From contig CAYRQP010000005.1 of assembly GCA_964426545.1 (NCBI GenBank), positions 53,612 through 117,611 on the forward strand: a stretch of DNA of 64,000 nucleotides, written 5' to 3'. The notes under the pieces are model-generated. The model was not told the origin of the DNA. It made no database searches and saw only the letters and a list, made by a program, of their open reading frames with translations. The translations under genes were made by a program, and so were the position numbers. Below are positions 27,282 through 36,700 of this stretch, piece after piece (position 1 is the stretch's first letter; each line of letters starts with the position of its first letter). Source of the stretch: CAYRQP01 sp964426545. Its GTDB lineage: Bacteria; Fermentibacterota; Fermentibacteria; Fermentibacterales; JCC-6.

Positions 27282-28454
27282 ATGTTCACCGGAATGGTCG
27301 AAGGATATTACGGAAAACCGTTTTCTTCTCTTCAGCGTGACATTCTCATGCGTAACCTTTCGCATCTCGATGAACCGGTTTATCTCTATGCACCTAAGAA
27401 TGACCCGTATCACAGAATCAGGTGGCGGGAGAAGTACTCCGGCTCTGCATGGAAGGATATAGAACACGCAATTGAAAGTGCTGCAGAAAACGGGGTGCGG
27501 TTCTTCTTCGGCATCAGCCCATTCGGTTTTAGAGATGATGAATACGGTCTACTCGAATCGAAAATAAAGAAAGCTGTCGATGCTGGTGCAGCCGGAATTG
27601 CTATTTTGTATGATGATATTCCTGAAAATGCTGATGCTGGGCTGGCACGGAAACAGATAGAATTTACGAGAAAGGGACTCAGTGACGCTGAAATCCCTGT
27701 GATGGTCTGTCCTTCAATCTACTGTGGGGAATTTATCGAAAGACTGAATGGCAGCGAATATCTCGAAGTCTGGGGCGAAGAACTTCCATCTGAGTGGGAT
27801 GTTCTCTGGACGGGAAGTACAGTTATCTCGAAGTCCCTCTCGAATTCTGACATTCTCCGGGCGAAGAATTTGTTGGGCAGAGCCCCTGTCATCTGGGATA
27901 ATCTGCATGCAAATGACTACTGCATGAGACGGGTATTTTTCGGAAAACTCGACGGCAGGCTGAGCAGTTCCAAAGGGTATCTGCTAAATCCTTCGGAGTG
28001 TTTTCCCGCAGCTCTTCACAGTGTATTTCGCCTGGCGGCTGCTGCGGGAGCAGGGGAGAAATGGCCTGTCGAACTCGGTCCGAGACTGCCCGGCTGGGAA
28101 ACGTTGAGCGGTTTTCATGACAGTCCGTGGACAGTCGGTACCGAAGTCGAAATCCTGCTGGCAGAACTGCGGGATGCTCTTCAATCAGGGGGTTCTGATA
28201 AACTGGTTGCCCGACTTGGAAACGAAATCGAAAAACTGAATGAGCTCATTGGTGCGGTACAGTGCATCGAAGGCGGATTCGATCTTCTCCCACATATTAT
28301 AGATGTTCGGAAGATCCTTGTCTGGTGGTTGAATGCGCTCGAGAAAGAGCCGGTTGGTATGTGCGGAAGAGAACTCAAAAGACAGGTTGAGAGGATTCTG
28401 CCTGAACATCCGTTCGCCCGGATGACATTTAACCTTACTGACAGAATTGAATAG
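27282..28454 (+). CDS. GH84-like beta-N-acetylglucosaminidase
   Basis: A 390-residue protein opening with FTGMVEGYYGKPF, the signature of GH84 (O-GlcNAcase/hyaluronidase-like) catalytic domains, followed by YLYAPKNDPYHRIRWR and the likely catalytic acidic pair in AILYDDIPE near residue 110. It lacks a signal peptide, so it may act in the cytoplasm, unlike many secreted GH84 enzymes. The ATG at 27282 has AAAGGTGG upstream; a start at 27231 would add an unlikely extension. The thyX-like gene follows after 12 bases, perhaps co-transcribed. Confidence 0.8.
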   Translation: MFTGMVEGYYGKPFSSLQRDILMRNLSHLDEPVYLYAPKNDPYHRIRWREKYSGSAWKDIEHAIESAAENGVRFFFGISPFGFRDDEYGLLESKIKKAVDAGAAGIAILYDDIPENADAGLARKQIEFTRKGLSDAEIPVMVCPSIYCGEFIERLNGSEYLEVWGEELPSEWDVLWTGSTVISKSLSNSDILRAKNLLGRAPVIWDNLHANDYCMRRVFFGKLDGRLSSSKGYLLNPSECFPAALHSVFRLAAAAGAGEKWPVELGPRLPGWETLSGFHDSPWTVGTEVEILLAELRDALQSGGSDKLVARLGNEIEKLNELIGAVQCIEGGFDLLPHIIDVRKILVWWLNALEKEPVGMCGRELKRQVERILPEHPFARMTFNLTDRIE

Positions 28455-28466
28455 AAAGGAAGAGCA

Positions 28467-29792
28467 TTGAAAGTCATTGTTGCAGGATTCAATACAGATA
28501 TCGAGAATGGCGGGGCGACACCTGAAACAATATCGGCAGCTTATGCCCGGATCAGCCGTGATCCGCGTCCGGTTAACGAGATCAGGGCGGAGTCTGTGGA
28601 GGAAGTTGAAAAGGCACGCAGCTCCAACAGAACAATCATTTTTAAATATGGCCATGGTTCAATTGCAGAACACGCTGTATTCAACTTTGATATCCTGGGA
28701 ATATCGAGACTTGCCACAGAAGAACTTCAGAATTTTCGTCTTGCGAGTTTCACGGAAAAATCCCAGAGATATGTAAAAATAGGTGAAGACCCGGTCATCC
28801 CTTCGGAACTCGATCCGACTCAGATGAAGATGTATAGAAACACTGTTTCATTACTGCATGAAACTTATGAAATTCTATATGACAAACTGGCTGCTTCCGG
28901 ATGCGACAAAGAGGTTGCACGGGAGGATGCACGGTATGTCCTTCCTCTCTGCACATCCACACAGATGGGGATGACGGTAAATGCAAGAGAACTCGAACAC
29001 ATAGTCAGGCGGCTGTCAGCAAGTCCCTACTCCGAAGTAAGGGAACTTGCAGGTAAACTGCTCGAAGCAGGACAGTCGATAGCACCTTCTTTGTTCCTGT
29101 TCTTCGAACCAACCCCGATGGATGTTTCCGCCTTCAGATTTTCATCCATTACGGGTGAATTTCCACAGGTGAGCCTTATTGAAACAGACAGTGATGCAAG
29201 AGTGGGGAGTTTTCTTGTTCAACAAGAGAAGGGAATCTCAATGACCCAATCCGCCGGATTGTGGAAAAATCTGTCCGATGATGATAAAGCCGGATATTTC
29301 ATCGATGCTTATGAAGGGCTTGGTATTCATGATGCTCTCCCGCGGTGCTTTGAACTTTTCAGGGCGGATTTCGAGATAGTGCTTTCCGCTTCTGCCTATG
29401 CACAGTTGAAAAGGCACAGGTTTGCCGCTCGCATGCGATCGGTCTATGATCCTGTGCTTGGAATTACCGTACCCCCGAGTGTCTGTGAAAACGGGCTGGA
29501 AGGGTATTTCAGAGAGAGAATCGAAAAGGCGGAAACTGCTGCAGGAAGGTTCGACAGACTCTATCCATACCTCCTGACAAATGCTCACCGGCGGAGAGTT
29601 GTTTTAAGCATGAACGGAAGAGAGTTATATCACTTCTCAAGGCTTAGGGAAGACAGGCATGCACAGTGGGATATCAGAAACATAGCAGAAGAAATGTTCG
29701 AAATGTTAAGAAAATCCGCACCACTCACAATGATGCTGTCCGGAGGTAAGTCTGAAATGTCCCCTAAGGATGTTAAAATTCCACTTCTATAA
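28467..29792 (+). CDS. thyX: ThyX-like flavin-dependent thymidylate synthase, tandem domains
   Basis: Makes dTMP from dUMP with methylene-THF and FAD if active. The 441-residue protein contains two ThyX domains; classic enzymes are about 210-250 residues. The N-terminal copy keeps the R..S..E.S.RY signature (residues 91-102, RLASFTEKSQRY) but has NF in place of the leading RH. The C-terminal copy keeps RHR (316-318) and NGRELYHFSRLREDRHAQWD (383-402) but lacks the Ser/Glu/Ser positions. The two domains thus seem to share motifs between them. Its 3' end overlaps the convergent secreted protein by 20 bases. Long ThyX-like proteins of this kind are known in other bacteria, and their activity is less well documented. 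Confidence 0.85.
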   Translation: MKVIVAGFNTDIENGGATPETISAAYARISRDPRPVNEIRAESVEEVEKARSSNRTIIFKYGHGSIAEHAVFNFDILGISRLATEELQNFRLASFTEKSQRYVKIGEDPVIPSELDPTQMKMYRNTVSLLHETYEILYDKLAASGCDKEVAREDARYVLPLCTSTQMGMTVNARELEHIVRRLSASPYSEVRELAGKLLEAGQSIAPSLFLFFEPTPMDVSAFRFSSITGEFPQVSLIETDSDARVGSFLVQQEKGISMTQSAGLWKNLSDDDKAGYFIDAYEGLGIHDALPRCFELFRADFEIVLSASAYAQLKRHRFAARMRSVYDPVLGITVPPSVCENGLEGYFRERIEKAETAAGRFDRLYPYLLTNAHRRRVVLSMNGRELYHFSRLREDRHAQWDIRNIAEEMFEMLRKSAPLTMMLSGGKSEMSPKDVKIPLL

Positions 29793-32619
29793 TTCGCGGA
29801 ATACCGGTAACGTCTCCGGCAATCGGAGTCAATCTAAGGAGTATCACACCGGCGGTTTGTCCTATATCCAGTCCGTAATGCCATTTTAAATCACTGGAAT
29901 AGATCGACGGAAAGATATCCGAAAACCCACCGGATACAGTGGCATCATTCCAGCTGATACCGTTATCGAAACTGAATGCAGCTTCTATGGAGAGTCTTCT
30001 CTCTTCTGTGTCATCAAGCTGATACATAATCACGGCGGTTTCCAAATCAGTATCTGTAGAAGCAATCAGTGCCTGCACTACAATCGGGGCTGCTGAATTA
30101 ACAATAGTAAGAGGACCTATTACCTCCGAGAAAACAGTGTCTTTGTCAATTGCTCTAATTCGAATGTCAATTACTCTGTTTGTAACGGAAGGGAGGTCAA
30201 CAGAACTGTTCCAATGCAGCGAAGATGAGTATTCAGCCGGTATAATCAGCCGGCTATTCTGTATCCCGGACACTTCAGACCAGTTTTCTTCATTGGGATC
30301 ACAGTATTCAAGGATCAGTAAAATGTCATCGTACTCAATATCTGAGATACTGAATGATACCGGAATCACCCCGCTGATAATATCCCATTTTTCAGGATGT
30401 GTAATTACAATCGATGGGATAGTATTATTGTCGAGGTGGAATGGAATCGATGGAACAGCGACTCCCATGTCCAGGTCTTCCGGAGTTGCCCTGAACCTGA
30501 CCCTGAGCCCGTCGAATCCGGGAAGGTCTGTTTCGGAGTGCCAGAATACTGTGAACTGATTTGTACCCGCAGCACGGGTTCTGCCTTCAGGAACCGCTGC
30601 TAAATGCCAGGTATCTCCGCCATCGGATGAATATTCATAACATACCCGCAAACTATCATTCTCCGGGTCAGCAATTCGCACCCCCAGTTCGACAATTCCG
30701 GAGACTTCACGCATAGGAGCGATAATCTGCCCGGAAGGAATCTTGTCCGTATCCATGCTCATGTCATCGATGATACACCAGCTCCCAGGGTCACTATCCC
30801 ATCCGCGTATCTTGAATGAGATGCCTGAAAGGTCTGAATATCCGAGGTCATGAAGTGCATCCCAGATAACAGGTTCTCCATATAACTCAGGGACTATTGC
30901 AGAAATTGTCCCATACAGATGTGCATCATGCCATGTTGCTCCATTGTTCAGCGAATATTGTGCCTGGAGCCGGATTGCGTCTCCTTCGGGTTCATCCACC
31001 GCATAAGAGAGAGAAAACTTTCCCTCCTGAGTTTCCCGTGGGGTTGAAAGATATATGGTAGGTGAAATGTTGTTGTCGAGGTGAAAGACATTCGAGACAG
31101 CACTTACTCCCGAACCGGAAACTGAAAATGGAGTGAGTCTGAGTGCACATTCCAAAATGTCCTGTCCGGGAAGGTCCTTTTCACTGTCCCAGATTATCTC
31201 ATATCCGGTGTCTGAAAAATTAAAGGTCGGTGTCCATGAAAAGCCGGCATCATTCGACCATTCGAGTGTTTTCGCAGTAACTGTACTTTCCCCGAGATCA
31301 TACGGGAATACAACATTACCTGACATTTCGGCTGCTATTGCTTCAGTTTCGAAAGTCGATAAGTCGCAGGAGCTCAAACATCCCGAATTGCGTGAGGTGC
31401 ACAGAAGCTGCGGCCACGGCCAGGTTCCGGAGTCCGAACCAAGCGGGGAAAGATGAAACAATGAAAGTCTTCCGGCTCTTCCAAGTGCAGCGAGATATAG
31501 TTCACCATTCCCGAGAATGTCTCCTACTGCGGGAGAAGTGGATAGAGCTTGATCGAAATCGACAGGAAAACCGGATATATTCTCCCCGAGACTGTTCCAT
31601 GCGTAGATAGTACCTTTGTCAGTTCCAACGATGATTGCTATCTCACTTGAAATGACGGTGATAATCGGCGATGTCGGTTTTCCATCTGTCTGATTCGGCC
31701 ACATCCATGAACCGGCAAGAGAGCCGTCAGCATCCAGTAGAGTTACCCGTTCGTCTCTCGAAGAAACGGCTAACTGTATACCTGCGGCATCAGTTTCTAT
31801 CTGCCCCAGTGCTATTGAACCGCTAACACAATTATCATCGAGGAAATAAGGCCATCCTTCGAGTCCTGTACCTGTGGTGGAAACGACATACAGACGTTTA
31901 TTCGAAGTTGAAAATACGATATCACCAACACCGTCTGAATTGATGTCTCCTGTAACCGGAATAGATGTTGAAGCATACCCGGGCTGCAATGGCCATCCGG
32001 GAACAATGGAACCATATTCGTCGAGTATCAGGATGGCGGTGGAAACAAGAGAGCAGACCAGACCATTTGCCCGTCTTCTATTCAGGGATACCTGAACCGG
32101 CTGCCATTGAAGTTTGGATGGTAGCTGAACCGGCCAGTTTGAGTATTCCGTGCCGTCGAATGCCAGACGATGAACAGCACCGTCTGATGTACCGAATGTA
32201 ATTTCCGGAGTATCGTCATTGTTCAAGTCGACAATTGATACGCCTGAACAGATATCACCTGCATAAACAGGCCAGCCGGGCTGCGAATTTCCACTGTGAT
32301 CAACCGTATGAATCCATCCTGCATCATCGGCATAAACAATGACATTTTCGTGAAGGAAAGAAGAATAGCATCCGGCCGGTCGAAGAAAGACCCCCGCATC
32401 CGCTGAAAGAGGGAATGCTGTTATCTCAGAACCATGTCCCGTCCAGCCGCCGAGTCCGTTTTCACCGAGTGGGATGAAAATGTTCATGTTCCCTGAACCG
32501 GTTTCAGATAGCAGAATCCCGCTCGAAGGTATGTAACCCGTATCCAGTTCCCAAACCAATGAAGAGGTGCATATTGCCGGGAAGCAGATTAACATCAAAA
32601 GCAAAGTAATATAATTCAA
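29773..32619 (-). CDS. Large secreted FG-GAP/propeller protein with Fn3/Ig-like repeats
   Basis: An exported protein of about 948 residues with a signal peptide (MNYITLLLMLICFPA). Residues about 20-430 form a propeller of PQQ/FG-GAP-like blades (IVDLNNDDTPEITFGTSDGA, GDINSDGVGDIVFSTSN, with aspartates that may bind calcium). The rest holds four or more repeats of about 120 residues with YSLNNGATWHDA, YSSDGGDTWHLA and FDNGISWNDA motifs. I chose the TTG at 32619 because AGGAGG lies just upstream; a longer frame to a TTG at 32649 disturbs the signal peptide. Without a T9SS tail; probably surface or periplasmic. Function unknown. Confidence 0.7.
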   Translation of the reverse strand: MNYITLLLMLICFPAICTSSLVWELDTGYIPSSGILLSETGSGNMNIFIPLGENGLGGWTGHGSEITAFPLSADAGVFLRPAGCYSSFLHENVIVYADDAGWIHTVDHSGNSQPGWPVYAGDICSGVSIVDLNNDDTPEITFGTSDGAVHRLAFDGTEYSNWPVQLPSKLQWQPVQVSLNRRRANGLVCSLVSTAILILDEYGSIVPGWPLQPGYASTSIPVTGDINSDGVGDIVFSTSNKRLYVVSTTGTGLEGWPYFLDDNCVSGSIALGQIETDAAGIQLAVSSRDERVTLLDADGSLAGSWMWPNQTDGKPTSPIITVISSEIAIIVGTDKGTIYAWNSLGENISGFPVDFDQALSTSPAVGDILGNGELYLAALGRAGRLSLFHLSPLGSDSGTWPWPQLLCTSRNSGCLSSCDLSTFETEAIAAEMSGNVVFPYDLGESTVTAKTLEWSNDAGFSWTPTFNFSDTGYEIIWDSEKDLPGQDILECALRLTPFSVSGSGVSAVSNVFHLDNNISPTIYLSTPRETQEGKFSLSYAVDEPEGDAIRLQAQYSLNNGATWHDAHLYGTISAIVPELYGEPVIWDALHDLGYSDLSGISFKIRGWDSDPGSWCIIDDMSMDTDKIPSGQIIAPMREVSGIVELGVRIADPENDSLRVCYEYSSDGGDTWHLAAVPEGRTRAAGTNQFTVFWHSETDLPGFDGLRVRFRATPEDLDMGVAVPSIPFHLDNNTIPSIVITHPEKWDIISGVIPVSFSISDIEYDDILLILEYCDPNEENWSEVSGIQNSRLIIPAEYSSSLHWNSSVDLPSVTNRVIDIRIRAIDKDTVFSEVIGPLTIVNSAAPIVVQALIASTDTDLETAVIMYQLDDTEERRLSIEAAFSFDNGISWNDATVSGGFSDIFPSIYSSDLKWHYGLDIGQTAGVILLRLTPIAGDVTGIPRIIEVEF

Positions 32620-32719
32620 ACATCCTCCTAAATTTAGGAACTTTTTCAAGAATATATAATATTATGTACAGAATACCACATAAGTCAACATGCTCTGAAA
32701 TTAGGTGGCAAAGAACATC

Positions 32720-32747
32720 TTGACTAATTAGGATATTAGAATATACT
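32720..32747 (+). promoter_or_regulatory. Near-consensus sigma70-type promoter for the envelope motor operon
   Basis: TTGACT (32720-32725), 16 bases, TATACT (32742-32747). It lies about 75 bases upstream of the ATG at 32821, whose ribosome site is GAAAGGAG. The stretch between 32,650 and 32,820 is AT-rich and otherwise gene-free. This is the strongest promoter-like sequence I see in the window and would drive the following seven genes. Confidence 0.6.
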
Positions 32748-32820
32748 ATTACTGTAGGATGTATATGTAAAATTCTATATAGGTATAAGTATAAGTTCGA
32801 GGGGCGAAAGGAGTTCTAAA

Positions 32821-33768
32821 ATGAGAATATTCATGCTTGCTGTTTTTCTAATCTCTTTACCTTTACCTGTAATGGCAGGTTCTCTGCCGTTTACCCGGTT
32901 CGGTGTTATCGATACACCTGATGCCTACTTACTCGAACACACTGAAATAGAGGCAGAAATAGCGGCTTCCGGTTATTCGCTGGCTAAAGCCCTGGAGGCA
33001 GATACTATAACCAATAGTGAATTCATGATCACCGGTCATTTCGATTTAGGATTATTTCGTTACGCACAGATTGGTGCATCTTTCCTTGGTGATGGCGGAT
33101 TTACCGGCAATTTGAAAATAGCCATACTACACGAAGGGGTATCTGTCCCGGCTTTTGCAATAGGACTTCAAAATATAAGTATGATTGAAGAGATAGAGTG
33201 TTTCAAGGAAGATTCCGCTGGAATACCCAACAGTGTATTTTATCAGTACGGTCACAGACAGAACTGGTCTGCTTATGGAGTTGTATCGAAAGACCTCACA
33301 TATCTGGCAGGCATTCCGGTAACCGTGAATTTCGGTATTGGAATAGGACGCTTTATCGGCAGTACGAACAATAGAAGTTATGCCCTGCACGGGATATTTT
33401 CTTCTGTTGTTTATCGCCCGACTGAAGTGATTTCTCTGGCAATGGAGATGGATGGAAGAGACTTGAATTTTGGAGTATCCTATGATATGCTGGATTTCTT
33501 CACATTGAAATTTGCCTGGGCAGAATTAGAGCAAACACTCTTGCCGGGTAATGATAATCCTAATCCAACAGATGTTATGACTCACTCAAAAATCACCATA
33601 GCATTCTGTACACGATACGGTCCCATCTTCGGTGCTGACAGACTTCAACTCGAAGCAGAGCAGCAGCGTATTGACAGGGCAAGAGACAGACTGGACGAAT
33701 TGGAAGAACGCAGAAGAGATGCTGAAGAAGAACTTCAGAATCTTCGTGACATGCTTGAAAGCAATTAG
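32821..33768 (+). CDS. Outer-membrane beta-barrel-like protein with C-terminal coiled coil
   Basis: A 315-residue exported protein: signal peptide MRIFMLAVFLISLPLPVMAG, then alternating hydrophobic/polar strands typical of a small outer-membrane barrel (GIGIGRFIGSTNNRSY, SYALHGIFSSVVY), and a C-terminal charged coiled coil (residues about 275-313, rich in Glu/Arg). The barrel recalls YjbH-like or GltA/B-like porins, but I cannot name a family. First gene of the operon with the TPR protein (14 bases downstream) and the ExbB/ExbD/TonB-like genes. The coiled coil would extend into the periplasm toward partners. Confidence 0.65.
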   Translation: MRIFMLAVFLISLPLPVMAGSLPFTRFGVIDTPDAYLLEHTEIEAEIAASGYSLAKALEADTITNSEFMITGHFDLGLFRYAQIGASFLGDGGFTGNLKIAILHEGVSVPAFAIGLQNISMIEEIECFKEDSAGIPNSVFYQYGHRQNWSAYGVVSKDLTYLAGIPVTVNFGIGIGRFIGSTNNRSYALHGIFSSVVYRPTEVISLAMEMDGRDLNFGVSYDMLDFFTLKFAWAELEQTLLPGNDNPNPTDVMTHSKITIAFCTRYGPIFGADRLQLEAEQQRIDRARDRLDELEERRRDAEEELQNLRDMLESN

Positions 33769-33782
33769 AGAAGTTTGTCCAT

Positions 33783-36700
33783 ATGAAACATTCTCCGTTG
33801 TTAGTTACCACTCTCATCACTGCTGTTCTTCTCTTTGGCATGTCATTTGCCGAAGATACCCCGGACACAACTGATGATACGGAGACAACACCGGATACAT
33901 TACTGACCAGTTACCGTCTTGATGCAGCAGCGGCGGAACTATCTAACCTTGAGGCTCAGATTGCGCTGGAAGAAGCCAGATTAATTGATATAGAGGCCGA
34001 ACTTGTGCTCCTCAGGAGAGAGAGTGCTATGGTGTCCAGTGCAGGAAGCGCGTTCCTTCTTGCCGAAGAACTTTATACATCCGGTTCTATCGTATGGGCA
34101 AAGGAAGCATTCGAATCAGTCGTGGAGAATTTCGATGACTCTCCCTACTATAGTGAAGCTATCTTCAGGCTCGAACTGATATTGTTCGAACTTCAGGACT
34201 ATGAAGCGGCAAACGACTACTTCAACCTTCTTAGATCTGTAGACCCTGCATTTGAACATATCGACCTTGCTTTAATTACAGCAGGGCTCGCCCAGTTTAA
34301 TCTTAAAGACTATGACTCATCCCTGGAGTATTATGAACAGGTAGCACCGTCGGGTGAATATGGAGCATTGGCAACATACCTTACAGCAGTAGTATATATT
34401 GAAAATGACAATATAGACCAGGCTCAAACTACATTCGAGAATATCCTCAATCGATCGGGCAACCTAAGCGGATCGGTTGAACTCGCTGACAGAACACGCA
34501 TTGCGCTGGCACAGTTGAAAGTCGATGAGGGTAAACTCGATGAAGCTATCGACTACTATTCACAGGTATCTCCTTTCAGTGGATATTATGATGTCGCAAT
34601 GCTCGGGAAGATATGGGCATATATGCGGCAGGAGGAATATCAGAAGGCATATGACCTGGCAGCGCGTGTAATGCAGGAAGTACCTGCATCTGAACTAAAA
34701 GAGGAATTCGAACTTGCGATGGCAAACTGTGCTCTCGGAGCGGAAGACCTTGATATTGCCGTCTCAATGTATCAGAATCTGCTTTCCCGTCATATACAGG
34801 TTGAAGAGAATCAGGACATATTCCTAAGTGAACACAATGTTGCTGCAGAAGAGTACGAACAGGAGAGAGAAAGACTGGACCGTATTAGGCTGGGGCTGGC
34901 TGAGCTAAAGGAGGAGGCATACGAACAGGGGGATGAAGAACTCGTTGCTCTGATCACTGCTGAAGAACTGGCTCTCAGGGAACTTTTTGTGGAAATCAGT
35001 AATCTCGAAGTAATGCTCTCTCTTCCAATGAATATGAGTACAGAAACCATGATTCAGACATTAGAGAGTCTCATTCGGGAAAATCAGGACGAAACACAGA
35101 TGCTTGCGCTTGCTATTGGTGATGTCAGAGATTTAGCCGAGATACACGGTACTGAACAGGACAGGGCAAACCTCATTGAACTCGAAGAAGAAGTGGAGAG
35201 AATTAGACTTGCTCTTCAGGATCTCAGCACGAAGTTCGAAAGTTCAATGGCAGTCGGACATGACTGGGTGGAAGAGACGGAATACGGAATAGCCATTGCT
35301 ACTTTTATGGAGCGCGAACTGAAGCGTGACTCGGTTACTTACCTGTCGTTGTATTACAGTGAAAAAATACAGGAGGCATATGACAGCGGGGACTCCTCCT
35401 CTGCAAATTCCCTTGAAGAAATGCGGAATGAGCAGATATCGAAATTGAATGAACGAATCGATGAAGATGCTGTCGTAAGTGCAGGTTATTTTGAGGAATA
35501 CGATGCGAATTATCCGGACTCGAGATTTATTCCGGATGTTCTTGTGAGATTGGCTCAACTGTACTACGACATTGATGGAAGGATACATGACGACCTGCTA
35601 GCCAATGCCGAAGAGGGTGAGTATATCCCGGATGACTACAGCAGGTCTATCGAACTTTACGAGAAAATCATTTCGGAGTATCCGGGAAGTGAACTCGAGG
35701 ATGTTGCGCTCTATTCACTTGGGTATTGTCTTGAGAACATGATGGACTTTGAAGCAGGGGTTGACAGATACCAGGAATTGCTCCTGAAACATTCAACAAG
35801 TGTTTTGGCAGCAGAATGCAATATAAGAGTAGGAAACTATCATTTCGATAATCTTCGATATGACTCCGCTTTTGTTTACTACAATAGAATTCTGGAATTT
35901 CCTGCTGCAAGCCCAAACCTCTATCAACATGGATTGTATAAACTCGGATGGACAAAATACCTGCAGAAAGACTATGTGGGTTCAATAGCCGTATTCGCAT
36001 ATCTGCTTCAGGATGATCGGACAATACAGGAGTTGAACATAGAGCGTCAGGGGGACATGAGAATAATCAATGAAGCCAGACAATACATGGCGTATAATTT
36101 CCTGGAAATGGGAGATTCCGTATCTGTATTACCGCCCGTTCCGAGTGCTCTTACTTTCCTGACGGAATTCAACGATATCGAGACAACGATTTCCGTACTG
36201 AAACAAATGGCAGAAATTTCAACAGGGGCGGAGGATTGGCAAACAGTCATTGAAGCATATCAGGCACTTCTCACGGCCGATCCGACCAGTCCCAATGCCC
36301 CATACTATCAGGCTGATATCGCTCTTGCCTATGAACAGAATGAACAATTTGCCAATGCTGCCGATGCCAGAGATGTATTAGTTGCAGTATATGGGGAAAA
36401 TGGTGAATGGTTCGCTGTTATTGATGCGGACTCTGCACTTGCTTTTTCAGCTGATTCGCTACGGGTAAATTCGCTTGAAAGTGCAATTCAGTATTACCTT
36501 GAACTATGTGTAAATACCAAAGAACAACCGGCAGCTTATCAGACTTCAAACGAAGAACTCATCGACCGTATACTGTTATACCTTGCTGAATACCCATCGA
36601 GTCAGAAAGTGTATGATTTCAAAGTTTATCTTGGAGATGCCTATTATCATCTGACCGATTATGAGAATGCTGGTGATGTGTACTATTCTGTCGCCATGGA

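Noticed and set aside
32619..32649. Extended start of the large secreted protein
   Set aside because: The upstream TTG places AGGAGG inside the coding sequence and disturbs the signal peptide.
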